64,000 bases of DNA from Paenibacillus arenosi (GCF_014841135.1 NZ_JACYTN010000003.1:416208-480207), one strand, 5' to 3'. Positions 7,252 to 16,768 are shown, numbered from the stretch's first letter. Translations and numbers: made by a program. The notes: a model not told the origin generated them from the sequence alone.

Positions 7252-9789
7252 ATGTGGGAACGATCTAGTAGAAGTATGCTCCTTGTATGGGTGGTTGTAC
7301 TGCTGTTAACGACGATTCTAAGCAGCGTAGGTCCAACTAATTCGAAGCTAGGATGGGGAAATGATGGGTATCCATCGAACTCCTCAGCTGTGGAGTTAGC
7401 GTCTTCGCGCAGTAAGCATGCGAACGAGGAAGCGGGTTGGATTGTGAAATGGAAGTCAGGGAGCAGTCCCGACCCTACCGTTATGAGCAGCAGCAGCGTG
7501 TTGAGTGTACAGGAAACGATGAATATTTCGGTTATGAAGCCCGCTGAGGGAGTGGAACTGAAGCAGTGGATGAAATTGCTTCATGCTTCGCCCGCTGTGC
7601 AATATGTAGAACCGAATCAACAAGTGCAGACATTGGCAGTGCATGCGGAGCCGAACGATCAATATTATAACCGTCAATATTATTTGAAACAGACGGGTGT
7701 CGATCAAGCATGGAATTATTTACACAGTGAAAATAAAGGAATGAATAGCTCCAATCTTACCGTTGCGTTAATTGATACGGGTGTGGACTTGGAGCATCCT
7801 GATCTAAAGCCGAATCTGACAAAAGGCATTAATCTACTTCATGATGGACTGCCGAAGGATGATAATGGACATGGTACGAGTGTAGCGGGAGTTATCGCTG
7901 CGGTGGGAAATAACTTCAAAGGGATTGCCGGAGTAAGCTGGAACACAAAGGTAATGCCTATAAAGGCGCTAGATTCACGTGGATATGGTGACGAAGATAA
8001 GCTCGGCGCAGGTATTTTATATGCGGTAGATAACGGTGCAAAAATTGTTGTCATGTCTGTAGGGCTTTACCGATACTCCAAGTACATGCAGGACATCGTT
8101 AATTATGCGGAGCAAAAGGGTGTGCTGCTAATTGCTGCGACAGGAAACGATGCGATGAAGCTTGAAGAACGCGCTGCTGTTAAGTATCCTGCTGCGTATC
8201 CTACTGTGCTTGCAGTTGGTGGAGTAACACCGCTTAACCGTGTAGAGGCACGATCTAATCGTGGGCCTGAAGTAGATATCGTAGCACCATGGCATGTGTA
8301 CACGACAGCGCTTGGTGGAGGTACTCGTGAACAGGAAGGTACCTCGATGGCTGCCCCACAAGTGGCTGGGGTGGCAGCTTTGTTGTGGAATAAGCATCCT
8401 GATTTGAAACCGTATCAGATTAGGGATCATTTACGGATGACAGCTGAGGATATTGAAGATGCGGGTTGGGATCCTTCTAGTGGATATGGCTTGCTGCGCG
8501 CAGAACGTGTTGTACAAGAGCCAATCAAGCGCGAAGCTGGAGTAGATAATACGACTAAAAATAAAGCCACTATTTTTCCGATTGATACGAGCCGGAGTGG
8601 GTATATAGATGATAATGGTCGTTCCGATTGGTATCGAGTGGATGTTCCCTATGATGGAACGTTGCAATTGAAGTTGGAGCGAATTGTGGGGAATGGAACG
8701 TTAGAAATTCGCCATGAGCATGAGCAAACTCAGAAGGTGAGGCACTATAGTGGAATTAGCCGCTCAGTAAGTCTCCCTGTGAAAAAAGGCAAACATTACA
8801 TTCGAATTCGTCAAGAGCAAGCAACTGTTGGGCAGCCTTTTGCGTACAAAATATCGTCTCGCTTTATTATTTATGAAGATCCGTTCGAACCAAATGATGA
8901 ACAGTACAAAGCACATATGTTACCGGCACGTAATCAACAAGTTGTAGGCACGTTCAGTCATACACGAGATGCCGATTGGTATCGCATTCAGCTTGATACG
9001 AAGACGACATTAAAACTGAAAGTAACGACAACAACAGCACGAATTGATCCACTCATCACAATGAAGAGTACGGAGTGGAAGGAATCTCAATTTTTTGATG
9101 AGACTCGTGAAGGTGAGACAGAAACGGTTGTCTTGGAAGGGCTAAATCCAGGGAGATACGATATTAAAGTTCAAAATGCAGTTACATCTCGTTCTGAGCC
9201 TGCAAGCGGACTCTATAAAATGGAGGTAGAGATACTTCCTCAGTATTCAGATCCAAATGAGCCTAACAACAAAATGTATGAGGCGTTATCCATTGTTCCG
9301 CAGTACGACTATTCAGCCGTTATCCATGCGACTGAGGATGAGGACTGGTACCAATTTAAAGTTACCGAGCCTGTAAATGCGTCTTTAAGTGTAAGCCAAA
9401 TTCCGCAAGGGCGGAAAATGGATGTTAGCCTACAGACGAAGAGGCAAGAAAAATTGATAGGTGCTCGAAACGAACGAGGACAAACGAAACTGGTCACCGG
9501 GACGAAATTAGAGCCGGGCACTTATTTCATTCAAGTTAGAGCCGATGCGGCCTTCTCTCATCAGCCTTATAAGCTGCGTTTAGAATTGGATAAACTGACT
9601 GCAACCTCAACTGCATCAGTAGGTGATGGGTCGTCGAATGAGCAGAGTTCTTTGAACGCGAAGCCATTTCCTCTTGATGCTGATGAAGAAATGACGCTGC
9701 AATCGAACGAAGGAGATGCTCCAACTTCCATGATGACCAGAGCGGATCGATTGCGATTATGGTTCGTATTTTTGAACTGGCTATGGTAA
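7252..9789 (+). CDS. Secreted subtilisin-like serine protease (S8) with PPC-type C-terminal domains
   Basis: This 845-residue extracellular protease starts with a signal peptide (SMLLVWVVVLLLTTILSS). A propeptide-like region follows, ending near residue 125. The S8 catalytic triad is intact: Asp175 in LIDTGVDLEHPDL, His207 in NGHGTSVAGV and Ser365 in GTSMAAPQVAG. From about residue 440 it has three pre-peptidase-C-like beta modules marked by DPFEPNDE, DPNEPNN and DWYR/DWYQ motifs, then a polar tail that ends in a short hydrophobic stretch (LRLWFVFLNWLW). The ATG at 7252 is preferred over a GTG at 7243 because GGGAAG is then correctly spaced. It is a lone gene between nuoN and ywzB, with its own extended -10 promoter. 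The substrate is unknown. The hydrophobic tail could act as a membrane anchor, but that is a guess. Confidence 0.9.
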   Translation: MWERSSRSMLLVWVVVLLLTTILSSVGPTNSKLGWGNDGYPSNSSAVELASSRSKHANEEAGWIVKWKSGSSPDPTVMSSSSVLSVQETMNISVMKPAEGVELKQWMKLLHASPAVQYVEPNQQVQTLAVHAEPNDQYYNRQYYLKQTGVDQAWNYLHSENKGMNSSNLTVALIDTGVDLEHPDLKPNLTKGINLLHDGLPKDDNGHGTSVAGVIAAVGNNFKGIAGVSWNTKVMPIKALDSRGYGDEDKLGAGILYAVDNGAKIVVMSVGLYRYSKYMQDIVNYAEQKGVLLIAATGNDAMKLEERAAVKYPAAYPTVLAVGGVTPLNRVEARSNRGPEVDIVAPWHVYTTALGGGTREQEGTSMAAPQVAGVAALLWNKHPDLKPYQIRDHLRMTAEDIEDAGWDPSSGYGLLRAERVVQEPIKREAGVDNTTKNKATIFPIDTSRSGYIDDNGRSDWYRVDVPYDGTLQLKLERIVGNGTLEIRHEHEQTQKVRHYSGISRSVSLPVKKGKHYIRIRQEQATVGQPFAYKISSRFIIYEDPFEPNDEQYKAHMLPARNQQVVGTFSHTRDADWYRIQLDTKTTLKLKVTTTTARIDPLITMKSTEWKESQFFDETREGETETVVLEGLNPGRYDIKVQNAVTSRSEPASGLYKMEVEILPQYSDPNEPNNKMYEALSIVPQYDYSAVIHATEDEDWYQFKVTEPVNASLSVSQIPQGRKMDVSLQTKRQEKLIGARNERGQTKLVTGTKLEPGTYFIQVRADAAFSHQPYKLRLELDKLTATSTASVGDGSSNEQSSLNAKPFPLDADEEMTLQSNEGDAPTSMMTRADRLRLWFVFLNWLW

Positions 9790-9881
9790 TTATGTAGAAT
9801 AGGAAGAGTATCATGCTAAAAGTGGTATGGTTCTCCTTACGCATGAAACAGCAATGGCAGGTTGCATGAGGGGGGAAGGCG

Positions 9882-10136
9882 ATGGAGGATACGCTGCGAG
9901 ACGTATCTATGGCCGCTGGAATGAGCGGTATTGTGAACATGGTTATTGCGCTGATTTGTATTGCTCTTTCTTGGTGGGCGTTGCAGCATCTGAAGCTGGA
10001 CCTGTTTATTAGGCAGCCCCAAGGTCCACAGGGCAGGGTTATTCGCCTGTTATTGGCGATTATTATGGGGCGCGCTGTAGCAAGTTTTTTCATTGATTAT
10101 TTGACTTGGACGAATGCGCTTCGATTTTTAATCTAG
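9882..10136 (+). CDS. ywzB: DUF1146 (YwzB-like) small membrane protein
   Basis: This 84-residue protein has two predicted membrane helices, at about residues 14-33 and 54-75. It ends in FFIDYLTWTNALRFLI, typical of DUF1146/YwzB proteins. The ATG at 9882 follows a strong AGGGGGGAAGG site. Genes of this family commonly precede murA in Bacillales (in B. subtilis ywzB lies between the atp operon and murAA), and murA is the next gene here. The function is unknown; the family assignment rests on size, topology and context. Confidence 0.8.
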   Translation: MEDTLRDVSMAAGMSGIVNMVIALICIALSWWALQHLKLDLFIRQPQGPQGRVIRLLLAIIMGRAVASFFIDYLTWTNALRFLI

Positions 10137-10346
10137 TCAAAAATGGAAGTATGTCGAATAACATATGGTGTAGTTGTCAACAATGGTGATAACTGCTAGA
10201 AACTTGTGGAATGCTGTTGTCGAAATTTACGCTTGTCCATCTTTCAACGAGAATGTTATTATGTTAGGTGGACATTTAGAACACGTACCATTATGTATAG
10301 ATATAAAGATTAGATGGGGCGGAAAAATAGCGCGGAGGGAAATAGG

Positions 10347-11678
10347 ATGAGTAAATTTATCGTCCGCGGAGGCAAGCGACTGAAAGGAACTGTGCGTGTT
10401 AGTGGCGCGAAAAATGCAGTTCTTCCCATTCTTGCGGCTTCGTTGCTCGGAGAAGAAGGCATCAGTGTTATTCACGATGCTCCTCCACTTGAGGATGTAA
10501 AGACGATACATCAAGTACTTGAAAAGTTGGGTGCGAGCCTAAGTTATGAAGGCGAAACCGTTAGAATCAATGCAGAAACATTAGTTTCTCATGAGGCTCC
10601 TTATGAATTGATGCGCAAGATGCGCGCCTCTTTCTTGGTGATGGGACCGCTTCTAGCTCGTACTGGAAAAGCACGTATTTCACTGCCGGGCGGCTGTGCA
10701 ATCGGATCAAGACCGATTGATCAGCACTTGAAGGGCTTCGAAGCAATGGGAGCCGAAATTGGACTTGGACAAGGTTATATTGAAGCAAAAATTGACGGCC
10801 GTTTAAAAGGCACAAAAATTTATCTAGATGTAGCTAGTGTTGGCGCAACTGAGAATATCATCATGGCAGCTACACTTGCTGAAGGTACTACTGTACTGGA
10901 AAATGCAGCACGTGAACCAGAAATCGTTGATCTTGCGAACTATCTGAACAAGATGGGTGCTAAAGTTCGTGGTGCTGGTACAGGAGTTATCCGTATCGAG
11001 GGTGTTGAGCGTCTGCGTGGAGCAGAGCATACTGTTATTCCAGACCGTGTTGAAGCTGGAACGTACATGGTTGCTGCTGCGATGACAGGCGGAGATGTAT
11101 ATGTGGAAGGCGCAATCGCTGATCATCTAGGTCCTGTTATTTCTAAAATGGAAGAGATGGGTGTTACGGTTCAGCCGGACGAGAATGGTATCCGTGTTAT
11201 CGCGGACAAACCGCTTAAGGCTGTAGATGTGAAGACATTGCCGTATCCAGGATTCCCTACAGATATGCAATCTCAAATGATGGCACTTCTTTTGGCAGCT
11301 GAAGGTACTTCTGTTGTTACTGAGACTGTATTTGAGAACCGCTTCATGCATGTTGATGAATTCAACTTGATGAGTGCAAATATCAAAGTCGATGGTCGTG
11401 CAGCTGTCGTTACTGGTGGATTGAAGTTGACAGGAGCTAAAGTTACTGCAACTGATCTTCGTGCAGGCGCGGCACTAATCTGTGTAGGTTTGGTAGCGGA
11501 AGGTACGACAGAGGTCGGCGGAACGCACCATATCGATCGTGGATATGTTCATTTGGCTGAGAAGTTGTCCGCTTTAGGCGCAGATATTTGGCGTGTACAT
11601 GCAGAGCCATCTACTGCTGATGAAGACGGAAGTATCAAACGCAGTGATGCATCGAGAGTTAAGTCAACAATGGCGTAA
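10347..11678 (+). CDS. murA: UDP-N-acetylglucosamine 1-carboxyvinyltransferase
   Basis: This 443-residue enzyme catalyses the first committed step of peptidoglycan synthesis, transferring enolpyruvate from PEP to UDP-GlcNAc in the cytoplasm. The N-terminus [19 protein letters not shown] carries the catalytic lysine and asparagine. The active-site loop [12 protein letters not shown] carries the catalytic cysteine (Cys117), the fosfomycin target. The ATG at 10347 is chosen over an upstream start at 10314 because GGAGGGA precedes it and MSKFIVRGG is the normal MurA start. The C-terminus has about 25 extra polar residues after the last conserved strand. A strong intrinsic terminator follows. Confidence 0.97.
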   Translation: MSKFIVRGGKRLKGTVRVSGAKNAVLPILAASLLGEEGISVIHDAPPLEDVKTIHQVLEKLGASLSYEGETVRINAETLVSHEAPYELMRKMRASFLVMGPLLARTGKARISLPGGCAIGSRPIDQHLKGFEAMGAEIGLGQGYIEAKIDGRLKGTKIYLDVASVGATENIIMAATLAEGTTVLENAAREPEIVDLANYLNKMGAKVRGAGTGVIRIEGVERLRGAEHTVIPDRVEAGTYMVAAAMTGGDVYVEGAIADHLGPVISKMEEMGVTVQPDENGIRVIADKPLKAVDVKTLPYPGFPTDMQSQMMALLLAAEGTSVVTETVFENRFMHVDEFNLMSANIKVDGRAAVVTGGLKLTGAKVTATDLRAGAALICVGLVAEGTTEVGGTHHIDRGYVHLAEKLSALGADIWRVHAEPSTADEDGSIKRSDASRVKSTMA

Positions 11679-11740
11679 GCTATGTTAGGTCAGATGACAT
11701 TAATGATGCATATTCATCATTGAATCATATTTGAATGGAG

Positions 11741-11768
11741 AAGCCGTTTCCTTAGGGGACGGCTTTTT
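11741..11768 (+). terminator. Intrinsic terminator after murA
   Basis: AAGCCGTTTCC and GGGGACGGCTT form a GC-rich stem with a three-base loop, followed by seven T residues. It ends the ywzB-murA transcript. Confidence 0.9.
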
Positions 11769-11990
11769 TTGTATGGTTCGATTGGTGTATGGGGAGTTGC
11801 AGATGATGTCAGCAGCACTCTACTTATATAGACGCGAGAGTCGCCTGTATAGTTCCATATTTTTACGAAAAATAGTACGTTAGGTCTATAGGGTAAGGCT
11901 AATTGGTTCTATCACCTCTTAATCTTGCATATTGTTGAACATAGAATTGGTGATAAGAGAGTGAAGAGAAGTAGAAAAGGAGAGCGGCGG

Positions 11991-13250
11991 ATGTCGAGAC
12001 GTTGGAGGCTTGGGAAGTCTCTTAAATCAAAAGGTGCTATGCAATTCTATTCGCGGTACTGGAAAAAGGAGAAGCGCAAGTTCCTAACTATAACGGCAGG
12101 TGCTTGTCTGCTCGTTCTTATCCTAATGCTGCTGCCATTAAGCATTGTCGAACCTAGTAAGTATGGATCGGGCAACAAAGCAGGGGCAATTGTGCATACA
12201 GATAAGCAGGTCCCACAAACAGAGGCAGGTTCAAAACGTAATGCCATATCAAACTCTGAACAGAAGAAATCCACCGAACGGCGGAATGATTTAGTTCAAG
12301 AGCGTGCCAGCGCTGACGAAATGATCAAAGAGCCTGATGACCAAGCACCTTATGTGGGCGTATATGTAGCGGACAAGCAAGCGGTAGAGCGTGTGCCTTT
12401 GGAAATCTACGTGCGCGGCGTTGTAGCAGCAGAGATGCCTGAGCGCTTCGAGCTAGAAGCGCTCAAGGCGCAAGCGATCGCAGCACGAACGTTTATTGTC
12501 CGTCGGCTTATGCACGCCAAGAACCACGAAGTGCCTCAAGGTGCCGATGTGCTTGGTTCAGTCGCTCATCAAGCATATGAACCGTTAGCTAAGCTAGAAG
12601 ATCGCGAAAATCCGATGCGGCAGAAGTTGAACCGCGCGGTTAATGAAACGGCAGGCCTAATCCTTACTTATAAGGATCAGCCTATCCAAGCGGCATACTT
12701 CTCAACAAGCAATGGTCATACAGAAAATGCAGAAGACTACTGGGCTTCCCCGCCAATCCCATATTTGAGAAGTGTGCCGAGTCCTTGGGATCGCGCAATA
12801 TCTCCGCGCTTCACAAACATAGTCAAGCTCGACGCTGCCGATATGCTGCGCAAACTAGGCGTCGCTTCGTCCGCCGTTCCCGCCTTCGAAGCGCTCGCGG
12901 TGGACGAGGATGCGGCTTCAGAGCAAGGAAGCCGCACAGTACGTGAGAGCATCAAGGTCCTCTCCCGCACGAAGGGCCAGCGTATCGCCGAGCTAAGCAT
13001 CGGCGATACCAAGCTAACCGGCCGGCAACTTCGAGAACGCCTTGGATTAACGTCTAGTTCGGTAGAGTGGAAGTGGGAAGATGGCAAAGTGGTGCTCACC
13101 TCTTACGGCTATGGGCATGGAGTAGGGATGAGCCAGTATGGGGCACAGGGTATGGCGCTGAAAGGCAGCAAGGCTGAACAGATTGTAACCTATTATTATG
13201 TCGGTACCACGTTGAAGAAGATAGAGGATGTGTGGCCGAAGAAGCCTTGA
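11991..13250 (+). CDS. spoIID: Stage II sporulation protein D (peptidoglycan lytic transglycosylase)
   Basis: This 419-residue protein has a basic N-terminus and one membrane anchor (about residues 32-50). A linker is followed by the SpoIID catalytic domain beginning at PLEIYVRGVVAAEMPERF, with the catalytic glutamate in AAEMP and the conserved KAQAIAARTF. It ends with GYGHGVGMSQYGAQGMA. With SpoIIM and SpoIIP, SpoIID degrades septal peptidoglycan and drives engulfment in the mother cell. The ATG at 11991 follows AAAGGAGA. CATAGAAT at 11940-11947 resembles a sigma-E -10, but its -35 partner is weak. It is followed by spoIIQ, as in Bacillus. Confidence 0.95.
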   Translation: MSRRWRLGKSLKSKGAMQFYSRYWKKEKRKFLTITAGACLLVLILMLLPLSIVEPSKYGSGNKAGAIVHTDKQVPQTEAGSKRNAISNSEQKKSTERRNDLVQERASADEMIKEPDDQAPYVGVYVADKQAVERVPLEIYVRGVVAAEMPERFELEALKAQAIAARTFIVRRLMHAKNHEVPQGADVLGSVAHQAYEPLAKLEDRENPMRQKLNRAVNETAGLILTYKDQPIQAAYFSTSNGHTENAEDYWASPPIPYLRSVPSPWDRAISPRFTNIVKLDAADMLRKLGVASSAVPAFEALAVDEDAASEQGSRTVRESIKVLSRTKGQRIAELSIGDTKLTGRQLRERLGLTSSSVEWKWEDGKVVLTSYGYGHGVGMSQYGAQGMALKGSKAEQIVTYYYVGTTLKKIEDVWPKKP

Positions 13251-13341
13251 TCGTTCGAACAAGGAATTCGTTAATTATCCCGCTAGTTTCGTATCTTACT
13301 AGCATGAAAATTAGAAAACTTAGAAAATATCAAATGAATAC

Positions 13342-13370
13342 GTATAAAAGGAAAAGCCGCGGTAACAATG
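13342..13370 (+). promoter_or_regulatory. Sigma-F-like promoter for spoIIQ
   Basis: GTATA (13342-13346) and GGTAACAATG (13361-13370) are separated by 14 bp and fit the forespore sigma-F pattern (GTATA, then GGnnAnAnT plus purine). The implied start near 13376 gives a very short leader. This supports the spoIIQ start at 13389 rather than an ATG that lies inside the -10. Confidence 0.45.
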
Positions 13371-13388
13371 GTTACTGAGGTGATACCA

Positions 13389-14156
13389 ATGAATGAACAG
13401 AACCAAAATAACAAAGGTTCGAAAATGAATTCGTCTAGCACGCAACCGTCTTCTATGGAAGCTTCAAAGCTTTCAGGAACTCCAGCGGTTCCAGCAACTG
13501 GATGGAGAAAGCTGTTGTCTAAGAAGTGGGTATTTCCAGCCTTGTATGTCACCGCAGCAGCCCTTATCTTAACGTTAGTATGGATCTACCAAGGATCCAA
13601 TCAGCAGCTGAAACAGAACCCAGCCGCGGTTCAAACAGAGGGTAAGTCAGTGACGGAGAGCAACTCAGAGCGAGCAGCAGGAGAAGCTGTAGAAGTAATG
13701 GCGGGCAATGAAGTGCTTGGCTGGCCTGTACTAGATGCACAAGCCGTTGATGTTGTCATGGGCTTCTATGATGCAAATGCAACGAAGGAAGAGCAAGAAA
13801 AAGCAGTAGTACAGCATAACCAAACGTTTACACCGAATGTTGGCATCGATTTGGCTAGAAAAGATCAAAAGCCTTTTGATGTCGTGGCAGCATTGAGCGG
13901 TACAGTGGTTCGAGCTGAAGCTCATCCAACGATGGGGAATGTGGTAGAGATTGACCACGGGAATGGACTTAAGACATTGTATCAAAGTGTAACGGACGTT
14001 AAAGTGAAAAAAGGCGATGCTGTTAAAAAGGGTGACGCTCTTGCGATTGCTGGAACAAGTGAGCAGGAAAAAGGCTTAGGCGTACATGTACACTTTAGTG
14101 TGTATGAAAATGATAAGCCTGTTAACCCGACAACTTTGCTTACGAAAAATCAATAA
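13389..14156 (+). CDS. spoIIQ: Stage II sporulation protein Q (M23-like forespore membrane protein)
   Basis: This 255-residue protein has a polar N-terminus, one membrane helix (about residues 47-65), a linker and a C-terminal LytM/M23 domain. SpoIIQ is made in the forespore and binds mother-cell SpoIIIAH across the intermembrane space, holding the engulfing membranes together and forming the feeding-tube channel. The HxH motif is kept (GVHVHFSVYEN). The usual first zinc ligand is replaced: the expected HxGxD reads NVGIDLA, so the domain is probably not a working peptidase, as in B. subtilis SpoIIQ. The ATG at 13389 follows GAGGTGAT. Confidence 0.92.
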   Translation: MNEQNQNNKGSKMNSSSTQPSSMEASKLSGTPAVPATGWRKLLSKKWVFPALYVTAAALILTLVWIYQGSNQQLKQNPAAVQTEGKSVTESNSERAAGEAVEVMAGNEVLGWPVLDAQAVDVVMGFYDANATKEEQEKAVVQHNQTFTPNVGIDLARKDQKPFDVVAALSGTVVRAEAHPTMGNVVEIDHGNGLKTLYQSVTDVKVKKGDAVKKGDALAIAGTSEQEKGLGVHVHFSVYENDKPVNPTTLLTKNQ

Positions 14157-14188
14157 AATAAACAGAGCTGTCCCGAGTGTAGCGTGTA

Positions 14189-14220
14189 AGAGTCTGCCTC
14201 AGTGGGGCGGCTCTTTTTTT
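14189..14220 (+). terminator. Intrinsic terminator after spoIIQ
   Basis: AAGAGTC(T)GCC pairs with GGCGGCTCTT, with one bulged base, and seven T residues follow. Confidence 0.85.
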
Positions 14221-14271
14221 GCTTCCCAAAAAAATTACAATGTCCCTAAGCTTGTCAGGCTTGGTTATAAA

Positions 14272-14299
14272 GCATAAGTGGGAAGACCCCTCATATAAT
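14272..14299 (+). promoter_or_regulatory. Sigma-E-like promoter for spoIIID
   Basis: GCATAAG (14272-14278) and CATATAAT (14292-14299) are 13 bp apart and resemble the mother-cell sigma-E consensus (GCATATT and CATACAAT). spoIIID is sigma-E dependent in B. subtilis. The call rests on pattern and context. Confidence 0.5.
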
Positions 14300-14333
14300 G
14301 TACCAAACTAAGTCAAGTAGGGGAGGCGGGAAC

Positions 14334-14621
14334 GTGCACGATTACATCAAGGAACGGACTATTAAAATCGGCCGCTGTATCGTGGAGACCAAACATACGG
14401 TACGCACCATTGCCAAGGAGTTCGGTGTATCCAAGAGTACGGTGCATAAAGACCTGACCGAGCGGCTGCCGGAAATAAATCCGGATTTGGCGGACCAAGT
14501 CAAGCACATTCTCGAATACCACAAGTCCGTTCGCCACTTGCGAGGGGGAGAAGCAACCAAGATAAAATACAAAAAGACAACTGGCAAAAAGCGTGAGGTG
14601 CTTGCAGCTGGTAAGTCTTGA
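14334..14621 (+). CDS. spoIIID: Stage III sporulation transcriptional regulator SpoIIID
   Basis: This is a 95-residue DNA-binding protein. The N-terminal half, MHDYIKERTIKIGR with VRTIAKEFGVSKSTVHKDL, is a helix-turn-helix nearly identical to B. subtilis SpoIIID. The basic C-terminal helix HLRGGEATKIKYKK also contacts DNA. SpoIIID controls many mother-cell genes after engulfment. The start is GTG at 14334, with GGGGAGGCGGG upstream; this restores the conserved N-terminus, whereas an upstream ATG at 14298 would add non-conserved residues. It lies directly before mbl, as in Bacillus. Confidence 0.97.
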   Translation: MHDYIKERTIKIGRCIVETKHTVRTIAKEFGVSKSTVHKDLTERLPEINPDLADQVKHILEYHKSVRHLRGGEATKIKYKKTTGKKREVLAAGKS

Positions 14622-14804
14622 CTCACTCGCTACATGTGAACAGCAGTACGCCTTTGTCCGTTCCGTAAATATAGTACACGTTCTCATTAGTCATTGAACC
14701 GAGAGCTTAATATATGATATCTTTATCGAGTAAATAACTTGCTGGAAATGGTCGGAAATGATCGTAATTTAGAAGAAATATAGAATGTGGAGGCTCTCGA
14801 TGCT

Positions 14805-15806
14805 ATGTTGAGCAAGGATATCGGAATAGACTTAGGAACGGCGAATGTTCTCATTCATGTGAAAGGGAAAGGAGTCGTCTTGGATGAGCCGTCAGTAGTC
14901 GCGATTGAAAGCGATAGCAAACGCGTATTAGCTGTCGGCGAAGAAGCTCGTAAAATGGTGGGGCGTACACCTGGAAATATTGTACCTATCCGTCCGCTTA
15001 AGGATGGAGTAATTGCAGACTTCGAAGTGACAGAAGCAATGCTCAAGCACTTTATTCAACGTGTCGGCGGTCGCAAATGGTATTCCTATCCGCGTATATT
15101 AATTTGCGCGCCGACGAACATCACATCGGTAGAGCAGAAGGCAATTCGAGAAGCAGCTGAGCGTAGCGGCGCCAAGGAAGTCTTCCTAGAGGAAGAGCCA
15201 AAGGCAGCCGCTATTGGTGCGGGTATGGATATCTTTGAACCAAGCGGCAATATGGTTGTTGACATCGGTGGCGGTACGACAGACGTGGCGGTATTATCTA
15301 TGGGCGACATTGTAACAGCTTCGTCCATTAAAGTAGCTGGAGATAAGTTCGATGCTGCTATTATGCGTTATATCAAACATAAATATAAGCTGCTCATTGG
15401 TGAACGTACATCAGAAGATATCAAAATTACAATCGGCTCTGTTCGTCCCGAAGGCACTAAGCAGGAAATGGACATTCGTGGACGTGATATGGTGTCTGGT
15501 CTTCCGTATACGGTGACGATAACATCTGCTGAAGTGCGTGAAGCGCTGTGGGATTCGGTTTCTGCTATTGTTGCGGCATCCAAGTCGGTATTAGAACGGA
15601 CACCACCTGAGCTATCTGCAGATATTATTGATCGTGGTGTTATTTTGACTGGTGGCGGAGCGATGCTAGATGGCTTGGACGAGCTAATGGCGGATGAATT
15701 GAAAGTACCTGTACTTATTGCTGAGGATCCGATGCACTGTGTTGTAAAAGGGACAGGAATTATGTTGGACAATCTTGATCGTGTCGTTAAGAAAAAGCGT
15801 TTCTAA
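14805..15806 (+). CDS. mbl: MreB-like actin homologue Mbl
   Basis: This is a 333-residue bacterial actin that directs lateral-wall synthesis. The ATPase motifs are clear: phosphate-1 (DIGIDLGTANVLIH), the connect and phosphate-2 region (VVDIGGGTTDVAVLS) and the adenosine motif (ILTGGGAMLDGL). The sequence and its position after spoIIID indicate Mbl rather than MreB or MreBH. The ATG at 14805 gives the usual MLSKDIGIDLGT start; GGAGG lies 11 bp upstream, a slightly long spacing. An in-frame GTG at 14787 would add six non-conserved residues. A sigma-D-like promoter for flhO overlaps its last codons. Confidence 0.95.
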   Translation: MLSKDIGIDLGTANVLIHVKGKGVVLDEPSVVAIESDSKRVLAVGEEARKMVGRTPGNIVPIRPLKDGVIADFEVTEAMLKHFIQRVGGRKWYSYPRILICAPTNITSVEQKAIREAAERSGAKEVFLEEEPKAAAIGAGMDIFEPSGNMVVDIGGGTTDVAVLSMGDIVTASSIKVAGDKFDAAIMRYIKHKYKLLIGERTSEDIKITIGSVRPEGTKQEMDIRGRDMVSGLPYTVTITSAEVREALWDSVSAIVAASKSVLERTPPELSADIIDRGVILTGGGAMLDGLDELMADELKVPVLIAEDPMHCVVKGTGIMLDNLDRVVKKKRF

Positions 15807-15814
15807 TCCGATAT
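15788..15814 (+). promoter_or_regulatory. Sigma-D-like promoter for flhO-flhP
   Basis: TAAG (15788-15791), 15 bp, then TCCGATAT (15807-15814) closely follows the motility sigma-D consensus (TAAA, 14-16 bp, GCCGATAT). It overlaps the mbl stop and would start transcription about 65 bp before flhO. flhO-flhP is sigma-D dependent in B. subtilis. Confidence 0.6.
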
Positions 15815-15884
15815 ATAGATTATATATCTATATGCGATGCCTTTTACCCTCATAGGGTAAGGTGTTACGGGAGGAAGATGTAGC

Positions 15885-16736
15885 ATGATCCGTGGATTAT
15901 ATACGGCAGCTTCTGGTATGATCACGCAGCAGCGTCGACATGATACGATTACGAATAATATTGCAAATGCACAGACCCCTGGCTTCAAATCCGTACATAC
16001 TTCTGTGCGCTCATTCCCAGAGATGATGATTCGTCTTATGGGCAGTGACAAAGCAGCTGGTGCTCAGCTTGGTCAGCTAGGTACAGGTGTGTTCGGGGAA
16101 GAAAGTCAAATGTTGTTCGTTCAGGGCGATCTGATGCAGACGAAACAGATGGGAGACTTTGCACTCGTATCTGATATCGAAGTACCTGGTATGAACTTTG
16201 ATGCTTCTGGCAAGTCCATTGATGCGCAAGGGAACGTGACTTATAAGCCGGAAGTATTCTTTACCGTTCAACAAGGGGAAGAAGTTCTCTACACAAGAGA
16301 TGGACATTTTACAGTGAACCAAGATCAAGAGTTGGTTACGGCAGATGGAGCTCTTGTATTGGGTGCTAACAATGCTCCAATTATTTTAGTTGATACGCCT
16401 ATACAGGATTTGCGTGTAGATCCTCAAGGACGAATGTTTAATGCACGTACGGGTGCAGATTTGGGGCAACGCTTATTGCTGTCGCGCGTTGAGAATCCAA
16501 ATGATATGATTCGAGCTGGACATGGAAGTTTCCGTCTGGAGAATGGTCAAGCAGCTGTAGTGGCTCCTGAACTTGTTCGTGTAGAACAAGGCTATCTCGA
16601 ACGTTCGAACGTGGATACGTCACAATCTATGGTAGATATGATGTCTGCCTTCCGAGCGTATGAAGCGAATCATAAGATGATTCAATTCTATGACAAGACG
16701 TTAGAGAAGACCGTCAACGAGATTGGCCGTGTATAG
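15885..16736 (+). CDS. flhO: Flagellar hook-basal body protein FlhO (FlgF/FlgG family rod protein)
   Basis: This 283-residue protein has the paired flagellar rod/hook ends. The N-terminus MIRGLYTAASGMITQQRRHD leads to NNIANAQTPGFK, and the C-terminus has LERSNVDTSQSMVDMMSAFRAYEANHKMIQ. This is the FlgG/FlgF architecture with the D0 domain formed by both ends. In B. subtilis FlhO and FlhP are distal/proximal rod proteins encoded just after mbl, as here. GGGAGGAAG precedes the ATG. flhP follows after 32 bp, so the two form an operon. Confidence 0.93.
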   Translation: MIRGLYTAASGMITQQRRHDTITNNIANAQTPGFKSVHTSVRSFPEMMIRLMGSDKAAGAQLGQLGTGVFGEESQMLFVQGDLMQTKQMGDFALVSDIEVPGMNFDASGKSIDAQGNVTYKPEVFFTVQQGEEVLYTRDGHFTVNQDQELVTADGALVLGANNAPIILVDTPIQDLRVDPQGRMFNARTGADLGQRLLLSRVENPNDMIRAGHGSFRLENGQAAVVAPELVRVEQGYLERSNVDTSQSMVDMMSAFRAYEANHKMIQFYDKTLEKTVNEIGRV

Positions 16737-16768
16737 TCACGAATACGTAAGGGTAGGAGCGTGTTGAT

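Noticed and set aside
9536..10093. A 185-codon minus-strand frame opposite the protease tail and ywzB-like gene
   Set aside because: No ribosome site and no domain are visible, and it covers two supported genes on the + strand.
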